From positions 2,787,501 to 2,851,500 of the forward strand of contig NC_006270.3 in the NCBI RefSeq assembly GCF_000011645.1: 64,000 bases of DNA, in the 5' to 3' direction. Under the pieces are notes generated by a model that saw only the letters and a program-made list of their open reading frames with translations, searched no databases and was not told the origin of the DNA. A program made the translations under genes and the position numbers. Below, piece by piece: positions 51,227 through 61,197 of the stretch; within the stretch, counting starts at the first letter, position 1; every line of letters begins with the position of its first letter. The DNA comes from Bacillus licheniformis DSM 13 = ATCC 14580. Its GTDB lineage: Bacteria > Bacillota > Bacilli > Bacillales > Bacillaceae.

Positions 51227-52492
51227 TTATGCTGAAGTTTTTTTGTCTTTATTGACGACCGTGCCGTCTTTCATAATGAGACGCGGCGGTTCGCCGTCAG
51301 TGACGGTTTTGCCTGTGATCACGCATTTTTCAATATCCTCGCGAGACGGCAGATCAAACATCACGTCGAGCATGATTCCTTCGATAATGGAACGAAGTCC
51401 GCGTGCTCCTGTTTTACGTTCAATTGCTTTTTTAGCGATTTCTGTGAGCGCTTCGTCTTCAAACACAAGCTCCACATCATCCAATTCAAGCATTTTTCTA
51501 TATTGTTTAACAAGCGCGTTTTTCGGTTTTGTTAAAATTTCAACCAGCGCTTTTTCATCCAGCGGCTCAAGGCTTGCGATGATCGGGAGACGGCCGATGA
51601 ATTCAGGGATCAGCCCGAAGCGAAGCAAGTCTTCCGGAAGCACTTTGGAAAGAAGCGCTTCTTTTTCAAGGTCTTCATGCTTGTTGTCAGAGCCGAAGCC
51701 GATGACCTTCTGGCCGAGACGGCGCTTGATGATCTGCTCGATTCCGTCAAAAGCTCCGCCGCAAATGAACAGGATGTTGGTTGTGTCAATTTGGATGAAC
51801 TCTTGATGAGGATGCTTTCTTCCGCCTTGTGGAGGAACGCTGGCAACCGTACCTTCAAGAATTTTAAGCAATGCCTGCTGAACGCCTTCGCCTGATACAT
51901 CGCGTGTAATCGAAGGGTTCTCGGACTTTCTGGCCACTTTATCGATTTCATCGATGTAGATAATGCCTTTTTCCGCTTTTTCAACATCGTAGTCAGCTGC
52001 CTGGATCAGCTTAAGCAAAATGTTCTCCACATCTTCACCGACATAGCCTGCTTCAGTAAGCGACGTGGCATCCGCAATGGCGAACGGCACATTCAGGATG
52101 CGGGCAAGCGTTTGAGCAAGAAGCGTTTTTCCGCTTCCAGTCGGTCCGATCATGGAAATGTTACTTTTTGACAGCTCGACGTCGTCGACTTTGCTGTTCG
52201 AATTGATCCGCTTGTAATGATTGTAGACGGCCACGGCAAGGGATTTTTTTGCCTGGTCCTGGCCGATGACGTATTCATCAAGAATCTCGCGGATTTCCTT
52301 TGGCTTCGGAACATCTTTGAACTCCACTTCTTCTTCAGAGCCGAGTTCCTCTTCTACAATTTCAGTGCAAAGTTCGATGCACTCGTCACATATATATACG
52401 CCTGGTCCGGCGACAAGCTTGCGTACCTGATCTTGTGTTTTACCGCAAAACGAGCATTTCAATTGTCCTTTTTCCTCGTTGAATTTAAACAT
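51227..52492 (-). CDS. clpX: ATP-dependent unfoldase ClpX
   Basis: 421 residues. The N-terminal zinc-binding domain has Cys13, Cys16, Cys35 and Cys38. The AAA+ core carries Walker A GPTGSGKTLLAQTLA (about 115), Walker B GIIYIDEIDKVA, the pore loop GYVGEDVE, the IGF-type ClpP-binding loop (VIGFGSD, about 265) and arginine finger region. It unfolds substrates for ClpP. It stands alone between tig and lonB with its own terminator. Confidence 0.98.
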   Translation of the reverse strand: MFKFNEEKGQLKCSFCGKTQDQVRKLVAGPGVYICDECIELCTEIVEEELGSEEEVEFKDVPKPKEIREILDEYVIGQDQAKKSLAVAVYNHYKRINSNSKVDDVELSKSNISMIGPTGSGKTLLAQTLARILNVPFAIADATSLTEAGYVGEDVENILLKLIQAADYDVEKAEKGIIYIDEIDKVARKSENPSITRDVSGEGVQQALLKILEGTVASVPPQGGRKHPHQEFIQIDTTNILFICGGAFDGIEQIIKRRLGQKVIGFGSDNKHEDLEKEALLSKVLPEDLLRFGLIPEFIGRLPIIASLEPLDEKALVEILTKPKNALVKQYRKMLELDDVELVFEDEALTEIAKKAIERKTGARGLRSIIEGIMLDVMFDLPSREDIEKCVITGKTVTDGEPPRLIMKDGTVVNKDKKTSA

Positions 52493-52698
52493 TCTTTCAC
52501 CCCTTATATCCTTGTCATTCCTGTTTCTTCGTTAAAAGAAACATCGCTTGAAAACATTCGTTCCATTATGTATTGCATTTTACCACACTTTCCAAAAAGG
52601 CGATAACGTTGTGTTTGCCGTCCGGCATATTCAATATGTATGTTGATCAAAACGACATTATCTATCCTTTCCCAAAGAAAAGATGATAAGTCAAAATT

Positions 52699-52738
52699 GT
52701 ATAAAACAAGGCACGAAACATTCGCGCCCTGTTTTATA
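52699..52738 (-). terminator. Terminator of tig
   Basis: Long imperfect stem with arms TATAAAACAAGGCACGAA (52700-52717) and TTCGCGCCCTGTTTTATA (52721-52738), 23 nt after the stop. A T-run is weak. Confidence 0.7.
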
Positions 52739-52760
52739 TAAAGTATGATTATGAAACATA

Positions 52761-54035
52761 TTAACGGTTTTCTACAAGAAAATCAATTGCTTTGCGAACT
52801 TTTAAGTCCTCTTTCATTCCGTCTGTAGAACCGATTGCTTGTTTGATGTTTTCAACAGGCATGTTGTATGCTTCAGCCATTTTAGAAAGCTCTTCTTCGA
52901 CTTCTTCGTCAGTGACTTGAAGGTTTTCCGCTTTGGCGATCGCTTCCAGTGTCAGGTTGGATTTCACGCGTTTTTCAGCATCCTCTTTCATTTGCTCTTT
53001 CAGCGCGTTTTCATCCTGTCCTGAGAATTGGAAGTAAAGCTCAAGGTTCATGCCCTGCATTTGCAGACGCTGTTCGAATTCTTTCATCATGCGGTCAAGC
53101 TCTGTGTCGATCATCGCTTGAGGAATGTCAGCCTCAGCGTTTTCAGCTGCTTTCAAGACAAGCTCTTCGCGAAGTTTAGCGTCCGCTTCGTTTTCCTTTG
53201 CTTCTTCGAGACGTTTTTTCGTTTTTTCAGTCAGCTCGGCAAGCGTTCCAACTTCCTCGTCGACATCTTTCGCAAACTCGTCATCAAGCTCAGGAAGCTC
53301 CTTCGCTTTGATTTCGTGAATTTTCACTTTGAATACCGCAGGTTTGCCCGCAAGCTCTTCCGCGTGGTATTCCTCTGGGAATGTCACTTCAACGTCTTTT
53401 TCAGCACCGGCTTCAAGTCCGACAAGCTGATCTTCAAAGCCCGGGATGAAAGAGCCTGAACCGACTTCAAGGGAATAGTTTTCCGCTTTTCCGCCTTCGA
53501 ATGCTTCGCCGTCTACGAATCCTTCGAAGTCAAGAACAACAGTGTCCCCTTCTTCAACTTTGCCGTCTTCTTTTACAACGAGTTCAGCCTGGCGCTCTTG
53601 GAGAGACTTAAGTTCGTTTTGAACGTCCTCATCCGTTACGGCAGTATCGTCTTTTTCAATGCCAAGGCCTTTGTATTCGCCAAGTTTCACTTCAGGCTTA
53701 ACCGTTACCTTCGCAGTGAAGATCAGGTTTTCGCCTTTTTCGATTTTTTCCACATCGATTTCCGGACGGTCAACAGGCTCAATGCCTGCTTCCTCTACCG
53801 CTTTCGGATATTCGACAGGAAGCAGGATGTCCAGCGCATCCTGATAAAGCGCCTCTACGCCAAAACGCTGTTCAAACAAACCGCGCGGCACTTTCCCTTT
53901 GCGGAATCCAGGAATGGATACTTGCTTTACTACTTTTTTAAATGCATCATCAAGGGCTTTATTAAAGGTATCGGCATCTACCTCAACCGTTAAAACGCCT
54001 TCGTTTCCTTCTTGCTTTTCCCATTTTACTGACAT
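52761..54035 (-). CDS. tig: Trigger factor, ribosome-bound chaperone
   Basis: 424 residues. The ribosome-binding N-domain contains the signature GFRKGKVPRGLFEQRFG (about 43-59); the FKBP-type peptidyl-prolyl isomerase domain (about 160-245) has VLDFEGFVDGEAFEGG; the rest is the helical C-domain with its arms. It meets nascent chains at the exit tunnel. It lies upstream of clpX, the common trigger factor-clpX neighbourhood, with about 268 nt between them. Confidence 0.98.
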   Translation of the reverse strand: MSVKWEKQEGNEGVLTVEVDADTFNKALDDAFKKVVKQVSIPGFRKGKVPRGLFEQRFGVEALYQDALDILLPVEYPKAVEEAGIEPVDRPEIDVEKIEKGENLIFTAKVTVKPEVKLGEYKGLGIEKDDTAVTDEDVQNELKSLQERQAELVVKEDGKVEEGDTVVLDFEGFVDGEAFEGGKAENYSLEVGSGSFIPGFEDQLVGLEAGAEKDVEVTFPEEYHAEELAGKPAVFKVKIHEIKAKELPELDDEFAKDVDEEVGTLAELTEKTKKRLEEAKENEADAKLREELVLKAAENAEADIPQAMIDTELDRMMKEFEQRLQMQGMNLELYFQFSGQDENALKEQMKEDAEKRVKSNLTLEAIAKAENLQVTDEEVEEELSKMAEAYNMPVENIKQAIGSTDGMKEDLKVRKAIDFLVENR

Positions 54036-54261
54036 GTGTTTCCCTCCAAAATCTATTCAGGTTGTGTCGGTTTTCCATTTTAAAACAAGCAAACGGCTAC
54101 GTCCATCGCAAGCTGCCGACTGTGTGCAGCTCATGTGTTTCTGACAGCCATCATTATGTATACAAAGATAAATAATGAATCTTTAGCGGCAAACGGATCA
54201 ACTTCCGTTTTTCACAAATGCAACCACTATATTATAACACAATGCCTGCTGCTTTCAACAT

Positions 54262-55269
54262 TTACAAATAAGAAATTTCTTCTATGTCTTTGATCAGCGC
54301 GCAGGCTTCGTCAAGCTGTCTGTCATTGAATTCATAGAGAATATGAAGCTCCTCTTTATCGATGTCGATCCCGTGCATCTCATATCCGACTTTATGCAGT
54401 GCAGCAGCCCAGAGCTCGCGGTTTGAGTATTTCGGCTGAAACGGATAGAGGACGTAAATATGCCTTCTCCACAGCTCTTCGACCGCCTGGTACAGCGTGG
54501 GATTTTCATTCCCCAGCGTATCATCGAGCACGCTCAGAACATGCTTTAATATCGGCATGTCATCAGGCTTGACCGTCTCTGTCGGATTAATTGTCATCGA
54601 ATCGCCAAATTTTGCGACAAGCGTCGGCTTTTCATGGTCTGACTCGGCTAAAAGCTGAAGAATCATCGTTTTTACGACAGGATGTGCGCTCGGGTTTTGC
54701 AGAATCGTTTTCAACAAGCCGATATAGCTTGTCAGATTGCGGTCCTTCAGCCCGTGAAGAAGCTTAACCTGCTCTTCCGTGTCATTCAAAAGCCTTTCCT
54801 GATCAACCTCCTCCGTCTCGGGAAGGTCTTCGGTGATGTCCTCAGGCCCCGGGTCTTCCGTCATCTTGCGGCTGAAATCAAGGAGTTTATAAAACTGTTC
54901 CGCGCTTTCAGGAGGAAGCTTGTTTTCTTCGAGTACAGCTTCGATCGTTTCTTTAACTTTTTCGTATTGTCTGAGCTGGATTAAAATCGTCATATAGACT
55001 TGTAAAACGGTAAAATAGTGGCCGTGGCCTTCCTTCAGCATTTTTTCGCAGATGCCTTTCGCTTCTTCAAGCTCGCCGATTTCAAGCAGGCAGATGGCCA
55101 TTCCCAGATAAATATCAGATTCCTCATCATTATAGCGCTTCGCTTCAGAAAACAGCCTGAGCGCTTCATGGTAATTCTTTTCTTTGAGCGCACCCATCCC
55201 TTTGTGCACTAAACGCTCCTTTACGTTCGGGAACGGTATGATCTTCGAGTTCTTCTTGTCATGCTTCAT
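54262..55269 (-). CDS. ysoA: TPR-repeat protein YsoA
   Basis: 335 residues. Tetratricopeptide-like helices occupy about 25-130 (GMGALKEKNYHEALRLFSEA and DIYLGMAICLLEIGELEEAKGICEKML). The middle is acidic, and the C-terminal part is conserved in Bacillus but unnamed (AVEELWRRHIYVLYPFQP). Probably a protein-interaction scaffold; the partner is unknown. The ATG at 55267-55269 with AAAGGA 9 nt upstream is used instead of the frame opening at 55290. It lies between leuD and tig, after tandem hairpins that should end the ilv-leu message. Confidence 0.88.
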   Translation of the reverse strand: MKHDKKNSKIIPFPNVKERLVHKGMGALKEKNYHEALRLFSEAKRYNDEESDIYLGMAICLLEIGELEEAKGICEKMLKEGHGHYFTVLQVYMTILIQLRQYEKVKETIEAVLEENKLPPESAEQFYKLLDFSRKMTEDPGPEDITEDLPETEEVDQERLLNDTEEQVKLLHGLKDRNLTSYIGLLKTILQNPSAHPVVKTMILQLLAESDHEKPTLVAKFGDSMTINPTETVKPDDMPILKHVLSVLDDTLGNENPTLYQAVEELWRRHIYVLYPFQPKYSNRELWAAALHKVGYEMHGIDIDKEELHILYEFNDRQLDEACALIKDIEEISYL

Positions 55270-55340
55270 TTCTAAGTTCCTTTCAGGCACTTATTTTTTA
55301 ACAAGTGTATCAACCCGGCCCGCTAAACACAAGAAAGAAC

Positions 55341-55400
55341 CGGCGGCAGTATGCTGCCGCCAGCAAAAAAAGCCTCCGATCTACATCGGACAGCTTTTTT
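55341..55400 (-). terminator. Tandem terminators after leuD
   Basis: First hairpin: AAAAAAGC-TCCGAT/ATCGGA-CTTTTTTT (55365-55400), overlapping the leuD stop codon. Second: GGCGGCA/TGCCGCC (55341-55361), followed by GGTTCTTTC. Together they isolate ysoA from the long ilv-leu transcript. Confidence 0.9.
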
Positions 55401-55998
55401 ATGCTTGCAGCCAAGAACTTCTCTGTTTCTCAAATTGTTCGATTTCTTCTTCAAGGAGCAATGTTAAAGAAATTTCGTCGTAACCGTTCAGCAGCATCTC
55501 TTTCCAATGCGGATCGACCTCAAAGGCAATCTGCCGCCCGGCATGATCTGTTATCGTCTGTTTTTCGAGATCGACCGTCATCGTCAAAGATTGATACTCA
55601 TACTGTTCAGCAAGCTCTTTCCACGCCTCATAAGGAAGGCGGATCGGCAGCATGCCGTTTTTAAAACAGTTTTGGTGAAAGATATCGGCAAAAGACGGCG
55701 CGATAATGATTTTAAATCCGTAGTCGTCAAGCGCCCATGGCGCGTGTTCCCTTGAAGAGCCGCAGCCGAAGTTTTCGCCGGCGATTAAAATCGAAGCGCC
55801 TTTGTATTCCGGCCGGTTCAGTTCAAAATCAGGATTGGGATCGCCGTTATCCAGATAGCGCCAGTCAAAGAAAGCAAAACGGCCGTATCCCGTTCTTTCG
55901 ATCCTTTTTAAAAATTGCTTCGGAATGATCTGGTCCGTGTCTACGTTGATTCTGTTTAGCACCGCCGCTATTCCGTTATGGGTCTTTAATGGCTCCAT
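55399..55998 (-). CDS. leuD: 3-isopropylmalate dehydratase small subunit
   Basis: 199 residues, the swivel-domain subunit that works with LeuC to isomerise 2-isopropylmalate. The signature DTDQIIPKQFLKRI (about 21), the substrate-binding GENFGCGSSREHAPWALDDYG (about 72) and IIAPSFADIFHQNCFKNGMLPIRL are clear. It is the last gene of the ilv-leu operon, 12 nt after leuC. Confidence 0.98.
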   Translation of the reverse strand: MEPLKTHNGIAAVLNRINVDTDQIIPKQFLKRIERTGYGRFAFFDWRYLDNGDPNPDFELNRPEYKGASILIAGENFGCGSSREHAPWALDDYGFKIIIAPSFADIFHQNCFKNGMLPIRLPYEAWKELAEQYEYQSLTMTVDLEKQTITDHAGRQIAFEVDPHWKEMLLNGYDEISLTLLLEEEIEQFEKQRSSWLQA

Positions 55999-56010
55999 CT
56001 TGTCACTCCT

Positions 56011-57429
56011 CTATACAGCTGTTGTCTCTTGGTAATATTTTCTGACATCGACAAAGCGGCCGTGAATCGCGGCCATCGCAGCCATCGCCGGGCTGACGAG
56101 ATGCGTTCTGGCTCCTTTGCCCTGCCTGCCTTCAAAATTGCGGTTGGAAGTCGAAGCGCAGCGCTCTCCTTCAGGGACAACATCATTGTTCATGCTCAAA
56201 CACATGCTGCATCCCGATTCTCTCCATTCAAAGCCCGCTTCGATGAAAATCTTGTGAAGCCCTTCTTTTTCCGCTTGGATTTTGACGCTTTGCGAGCCGG
56301 GTACGACGATCGCTCTGACGCCGTCGGCGACTTTTTGACCTTTAATCATTTCGGCCGCCTGGCGAAGATCTGTCATACGCGAGTTGGTGCATGAACCGAT
56401 AAAGACATGCTCAATTGTAATGTCCTCGATTTTTTTATATGGTTCAAGACCCATATATTCATATGCGCGCTGCGCTTCTTTTTTATCGTCTTCCTGCAAG
56501 AAAGCCTCAGGCCCCGGAATCGTTTCATCAACCGGCAGCACCATGCCAGGGTTGATGCCCCACGTCACCATCGGAGAAATGGCGCTTCCGTCCATCACGA
56601 TCGTCCGGTCGTAGACCGCCCCCGGATCGGTTTTCAGGTTCTTCCATTCTTCTACAGCTTTCTCAAAATCCTCGCCTTTTGGCGCATATTTTTTTGTTTT
56701 GACATATTCAAACGTCGTCTCATCCGGTGCAATCAATCCAGCTCTTGCCCCAGCTTCGATTGACATGTTGCAAACCGTCATCCGTTCGTCCATCGACATG
56801 TTTCGGAACACTTCGCCGGTATATTCAATGACATAGCCCGCACCGAATTTAACCCCGTATTTTCCGATGATCGCCAGAATGACGTCTTTAGCCGTCACTC
56901 CTTTTTGCAGTTTGCCGTCAACGCGGATTTCCAGCGTCTTCGGTTTTTGCTGCCAAAGCGTCTGCGTTGACAAGACGTGTTCGACTTCGCTCGTTCCGAT
57001 TCCGAAAGCGAGCGCGCCAAACGCTCCGTGTGTGGATGTATGGCTGTCTCCGCAAACGATCGTTTTGCCCGGGAGCGTCAATCCCAGTTCAGGCCCGATG
57101 ACATGGACGATCCCCTGGTCTACGCTTGACAAGTCTGCAAGGCGGATGCCGAATTCTTCGCAATTCCGTTCGAGCGCACTGACCTGCCGTTTAGCGACAT
57201 CATCTTTAATCTCAAACCGATTGACAGTCGGAATGTTGTGGTCCATCGTGGCAAACGTATTTTGAGGCCGTCTGACTTTTCTGTTCTTTTGCCTCAGGCC
57301 TTCAAAGGCCTGAGGCGACGTTACCTCATGTATCAGATGCAGATCGATATAGAGAAGGTCAGGCTTCCCTTCACCTTTTTTAATCACGTGTTGATCCCAA
57401 ATTTTTTCGATGATCGTTCGAGGCATCAT
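56011..57429 (-). CDS. leuC: 3-isopropylmalate dehydratase large subunit
   Basis: 472 residues, the aconitase-type subunit with a [4Fe-4S] cluster. Cluster cysteines are in FIGSCTNSRMTDL (about 347) and ESGCSMCLSMN (about 407 and 410). Substrate blocks GDSHTSTHGAFGALAFGIGTSEVEH and RNFEGRQGKGARTHLVSP are intact. The double ATG at 57426-57429 follows GGGAGGAAGAAAG; the frame is open to 57450. It pairs with leuD, whose gene follows by 12 nt. Confidence 0.98.
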   Translation of the reverse strand: MMPRTIIEKIWDQHVIKKGEGKPDLLYIDLHLIHEVTSPQAFEGLRQKNRKVRRPQNTFATMDHNIPTVNRFEIKDDVAKRQVSALERNCEEFGIRLADLSSVDQGIVHVIGPELGLTLPGKTIVCGDSHTSTHGAFGALAFGIGTSEVEHVLSTQTLWQQKPKTLEIRVDGKLQKGVTAKDVILAIIGKYGVKFGAGYVIEYTGEVFRNMSMDERMTVCNMSIEAGARAGLIAPDETTFEYVKTKKYAPKGEDFEKAVEEWKNLKTDPGAVYDRTIVMDGSAISPMVTWGINPGMVLPVDETIPGPEAFLQEDDKKEAQRAYEYMGLEPYKKIEDITIEHVFIGSCTNSRMTDLRQAAEMIKGQKVADGVRAIVVPGSQSVKIQAEKEGLHKIFIEAGFEWRESGCSMCLSMNNDVVPEGERCASTSNRNFEGRQGKGARTHLVSPAMAAMAAIHGRFVDVRKYYQETTAV

Positions 57430-57462
57430 CTTTCTTCCTCCCTCTACCAATATCCATTTTCC

Positions 57463-58575
57463 TTAAACGTAAGCGGTCATGATGTTTGAAATGGCATTGT
57501 CGTCTGCCAGCGCGGCTTTTACTTCCCCTGTAATCGATTGAGTTGTGCAATGTTCCGAGCCTTTTGCCAGGTCCTTCGTCCGTTTTCCTGCCCGGAGAAC
57601 TTGATCGACTGCATGTTCAACAGCTTGCGCTTCAGCTTCAAGACCGAATGACGTCCTGAGCATCATAGCCGCGGACAAGATCGCCGCAAGCGGATTGGCA
57701 ATGTTCTGTCCCGCGATATCAGGAGCCGAGCCGTGCACAGGTTCGTATAAATGAAGTCCAGAGCTTGATAAGCTGGCCGACGGCAGCATGCCGAGCGATC
57801 CGGTCAGCATCGATGCTTCATCGCTTAAAATATCGCCGAACATGTTTTCTGTCACGATAATATCAAACTGTCCAGGCGCATAGATGAGCTGCATGGCTGC
57901 ATTGTCGACGAGCATGTGCTCAAGCTTGACGTCAGGAAACTCTTTCGCCACTTCTTCCGCCGTCTTGCGCCATAGTTTGCTTGACTCAAGGACGTTGGCT
58001 TTATCAACGGAGGTCACTTTGCCTTTTCGACTCTGCGCCATTTGGAAGGCTTCCCTGATGACCCTTTCCATTTCCGACTTTTTATAAAACAGCGTGTCAA
58101 CCGCTTCTTCCTCGCCGTTCTGATTGACGTACTGCTCGCTCGGCTTTCCAAAATACAAGCCGCCCGTCAGCTCGCGAACGATGACAAAGTCAACACCTTC
58201 GATATATTCGGTTTTTAACGGAGAAGCTCCCGCAAGGCTTTCAAATACTTTAACAGGCCGCAGATTGGCAAAAAGATCGAGCTGCTTGCGGATGGCGAGC
58301 AGCCCTTTTTCAGGCCGCAGCTCAGAAGGATTTTGATCCCATTTCGGCCCGCCTACAGCTCCGAGCAAAATGGCGTCCGCAGCTTTGCAGGCGGCGACAG
58401 TTTCCTCAGGAAGCGGCGCTCCTGCCTCATCAATTGCCGCCCCGCCGATCAGGCCGTATTCAAATTCGAATTCATGCTGATAATGTTCAGCAACGCTTTT
58501 CAGCACATCAACAGCCGCGTCCAATACTTCGGGACCAATTCCGTCACCGGGCAAAAGTGCGATTCGTTTTTTCAA
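57463..58575 (-). CDS. leuB: 3-isopropylmalate dehydrogenase
   Basis: 370 residues. NAD-dependent oxidative decarboxylation of 3-isopropylmalate in leucine synthesis. The N-terminus KKRIALLPGDGIGPEV, LLGAVGGPKWD, the arginine-rich substrate region RPEKGLLAIRKQ, VRELTGGLYFG, and the metal-site NMFGDILSDEASMLTGSLG with the NAD-binding HGSAPDIAGQNIANP are present. Three in-frame TTG codons (58584, 58581, 58575) follow AAGGAG; the last gives best spacing and the family N-terminus MKKRIALL. Confidence 0.96.
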   Translation of the reverse strand: MKKRIALLPGDGIGPEVLDAAVDVLKSVAEHYQHEFEFEYGLIGGAAIDEAGAPLPEETVAACKAADAILLGAVGGPKWDQNPSELRPEKGLLAIRKQLDLFANLRPVKVFESLAGASPLKTEYIEGVDFVIVRELTGGLYFGKPSEQYVNQNGEEEAVDTLFYKKSEMERVIREAFQMAQSRKGKVTSVDKANVLESSKLWRKTAEEVAKEFPDVKLEHMLVDNAAMQLIYAPGQFDIIVTENMFGDILSDEASMLTGSLGMLPSASLSSSGLHLYEPVHGSAPDIAGQNIANPLAAILSAAMMLRTSFGLEAEAQAVEHAVDQVLRAGKRTKDLAKGSEHCTTQSITGEVKAALADDNAISNIMTAYV

Positions 58576-58602
58576 ATTCAACAAACTCCTTCCTTCTTAC
58601 TG

Positions 58603-60159
58603 TTATGATCCTACAGCCGCCTGTTTTGACAATCCTTCCGTATTCGTCTTCAATACGAGATAGCGGTTCACAGCATTCAAGTAGGCTTTGGCAGATGCTT
58701 CGAGAACATCCTGGGCAACCCCGCGTCCTCCCGATTCTTTTCCATCGATCATCACCCTGACGTATACTTGCGCGAATGCATCCTGTCCCTTGCGGTTGGA
58801 TTGAATCCGGTAATCAAGGAGCTGGACTTCTTTATCCATACAGCGCTTCAGCGTGTTGTACACCGCTTCAACGCTTCCCGCTCCGGTCGCCGCTTCCTGG
58901 ATGACCTGATCCGTTTCCTGATCTTTAAGGGAGACTGTTGCTGTCGGAACCTGGGAGGTGCCGTAATGAACCTGCAGTGAAATAAAATCATAGCCGATTT
59001 TGCGGTCTGCCGTTTTCTCTTCGAGTATCAGCGAGATGAGATCTTCATCCGTAAATTCCTTTTTCTTTCCGGTAAGCTCTTTAAAAATGTTGAAGAATTT
59101 ATTGATTTCTTCTTCTCCAAGCTGGAATCCGAGGTTTTGCAGCTTATCTTTAAATGCGTGGCGCCCTGAATGCTTTCCGAGCACAAGCGCATCCGTTTTC
59201 ACGCCGACAAGTTCCGGAGAAATAATTTCATATGTTGTTTTTTCTTTTAAGAAGCCGTCCTGGTGAATGCCTGATTCGTGGGCAAAGGCATTATCGCCGA
59301 CAACCGCTTTGTTCCGCGGCACGGCCATGCCGGTCAGCTTGCTCACTAAATCACTTGTCCGTTTAATCTCATTCAGCTGAATCGTTGATTCCGCCTGGTA
59401 GAAATCTTTTCGGATATGGAGGGCGACGGCGATTTCTTCAAGCGAGGCGTTCCCCGCTCTTTCGCCTATGCCGTTGATGACCGATTCGACTTGATCCGCT
59501 CCGTTTTCAATCGCAGCCAAAGAGTTGGCGACAGCCATGCCCAAGTCATCGTGGCAATGGGCTGAAAGCTGGACTTTGTCGGCATTGCGGGCATTTTCTT
59601 TAATATAGCGGAAGATATTTCCGTACTCGGCAGGCGCTAAATAACCGACCGTATCCGGCAGATTGACGACATCCGCTCCCGCGGCGATCACTTCGCTTAC
59701 AATCTCGGCTAAAAACGGAAGATCAGTCCGGCACGCATCTTCGGCAGACCACTGGACGATCGGGAAGCGTTCTTTGGCGTATTTCACCATTGCGACCGCC
59801 TGTTCCAGAACCTGTTCGCGCGTTTTTTTCAGCTTATATTTTAAGTGGATGTCAGAAGTGGCGATAAAAATGTGAAGCCTTGGTTCAGCTCCGTCTTTGA
59901 GCGCTTCCCACGCCGAGTCGATATCTCCTTTGACAGAGCGGGCAAGCCCTGTTACCGAACAGTTTTTAATCGTCCTTGCGATTTCTTTTACTGCATTGAA
60001 ATCCCCGGGGGATGAAGCGGGAAAGCCCGCTTCCATAATGTTGACCCCGAGTTTTTCAAGCTGCTGGGCGATCGCCAGCTTCTCCTGCGTGTTTAAATTA
60101 ACGCCCGGCGACTGTTCACCGTCACGGAGTGTCGTATCAAAAAAGTTAATTTTTCGCAC
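58603..60159 (-). CDS. leuA: 2-isopropylmalate synthase
   Basis: 518 residues. Condenses acetyl-CoA with 2-ketoisovalerate, the committed and leucine-inhibited step. The TIM-barrel domain has FFDTTLRDGEQSPGV (metal and substrate), the LSAHCHDDLGMAVANSLAAIENGADQVE metal histidine segment and NASLEEIAVAL; the C-terminal LeuA dimer/allosteric domain is about 390-515. The GTG start overlaps the end of ilvC by 14 nt, so it is translated by coupling; the ribosome site is weak. Confidence 0.97.
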   Translation of the reverse strand: MRKINFFDTTLRDGEQSPGVNLNTQEKLAIAQQLEKLGVNIMEAGFPASSPGDFNAVKEIARTIKNCSVTGLARSVKGDIDSAWEALKDGAEPRLHIFIATSDIHLKYKLKKTREQVLEQAVAMVKYAKERFPIVQWSAEDACRTDLPFLAEIVSEVIAAGADVVNLPDTVGYLAPAEYGNIFRYIKENARNADKVQLSAHCHDDLGMAVANSLAAIENGADQVESVINGIGERAGNASLEEIAVALHIRKDFYQAESTIQLNEIKRTSDLVSKLTGMAVPRNKAVVGDNAFAHESGIHQDGFLKEKTTYEIISPELVGVKTDALVLGKHSGRHAFKDKLQNLGFQLGEEEINKFFNIFKELTGKKKEFTDEDLISLILEEKTADRKIGYDFISLQVHYGTSQVPTATVSLKDQETDQVIQEAATGAGSVEAVYNTLKRCMDKEVQLLDYRIQSNRKGQDAFAQVYVRVMIDGKESGGRGVAQDVLEASAKAYLNAVNRYLVLKTNTEGLSKQAAVGS

Positions 60160-61174
60160 CGGCTACCACCGCTTCCTTTTTCTTGCCCTGCTTGACAAAC
60201 GGCATCATTTCGCGAAGCTTTCTGCCGACCACTTCGATTTGGTGTTCGTTTTCGCTTGCATTGATGGCGTTGAAACGCGGACGGTTGACTTGGTTTTCGA
60301 CGATCCACTCTTTTGCGAATGTACCGTTTTGGATGTCTTTCAATACTTCTTTCATTGATTCTTTTACCTTCTCATCGACAACGCGCGGACCTGATACGAA
60401 GTCTCCCCACTGCGCTGTGTCGGAAATCGAATATCTCATCCCTGCCAAACCTTCTTCATACATCAAGTCGACGATGAGCTTCAGCTCGTGCAGACACTCG
60501 AAGTATGCGAGTTCAGGCTGATAGCCCGCTTCTGTCAGCGTTTCGAACCCGGCTTTGACAAGGGAAGTCAATCCTCCGCACAGCACCGCCTGTTCTCCGA
60601 AAAGATCGGTTTCAGTTTCTTCTTTAAATGTTGTTTCAAGAACACCGGCTCTTGCGCCGCCGATCGCTTTAGCATAAGCAAGGGCTTTGTCTTTCGCTTC
60701 CCCTGTCACATCCTGATAGATCGCAAACAGCGCCGGAACCCCCGCACCTTGTTCAAACGTTCTTCTGACAAGATGTCCCGGTCCTTTAGGAGCGACAAGG
60801 AATACGTCAACATCCGCCGGAGGCACGATCTGATGGAAATGAACGTTGAATCCGTGGGCGAATACAAGTGAATTGCCAGCTTGAAGTCCGTCTTTAATTT
60901 CCGCTTCATACACTTTTTGCTGCTGTTCATCCGGAAGAAGCACCATGACGATGTCGGCCTGTTCTGCCGCTTCTCTTACCGTGAAAACTTGATGGCCGTC
61001 TTCCTCTGCTTTTGCAAAGGATTTCCCTTTTCTGACGCCGACAATGACGTCCACTCCGCTTTCTTTCAGGTTCAGTGCGTGCGCATGGCCTTGTGAGCCG
61101 TATCCGATCACCGCTACTTTTTTGCCTGCTAATACGTTTTCTTTGATATCACCGTTATAATATACTTTTACCAT
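60146..61174 (-). CDS. ilvC: Ketol-acid reductoisomerase
   Basis: 342 residues, class I enzyme making dihydroxy-isovalerate and dihydroxy-methylvalerate from acetohydroxy acids. The NADPH-binding IGYGSQGHAHALNLKESG (about 23) is followed by VFAHGFNVHF, APKGPGHLVRRTF, and the metal-site acidic residues of DLFGEQAVLCGG and ECLHELKLIVDLMYEEG. It follows ilvH by 23 nt and overlaps leuA by 14 nt. Confidence 0.98.
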   Translation of the reverse strand: MVKVYYNGDIKENVLAGKKVAVIGYGSQGHAHALNLKESGVDVIVGVRKGKSFAKAEEDGHQVFTVREAAEQADIVMVLLPDEQQQKVYEAEIKDGLQAGNSLVFAHGFNVHFHQIVPPADVDVFLVAPKGPGHLVRRTFEQGAGVPALFAIYQDVTGEAKDKALAYAKAIGGARAGVLETTFKEETETDLFGEQAVLCGGLTSLVKAGFETLTEAGYQPELAYFECLHELKLIVDLMYEEGLAGMRYSISDTAQWGDFVSGPRVVDEKVKESMKEVLKDIQNGTFAKEWIVENQVNRPRFNAINASENEHQIEVVGRKLREMMPFVKQGKKKEAVVAGAKN

Positions 61175-61197
61175 TTCAATCTCTCCCTTTTTATGAT

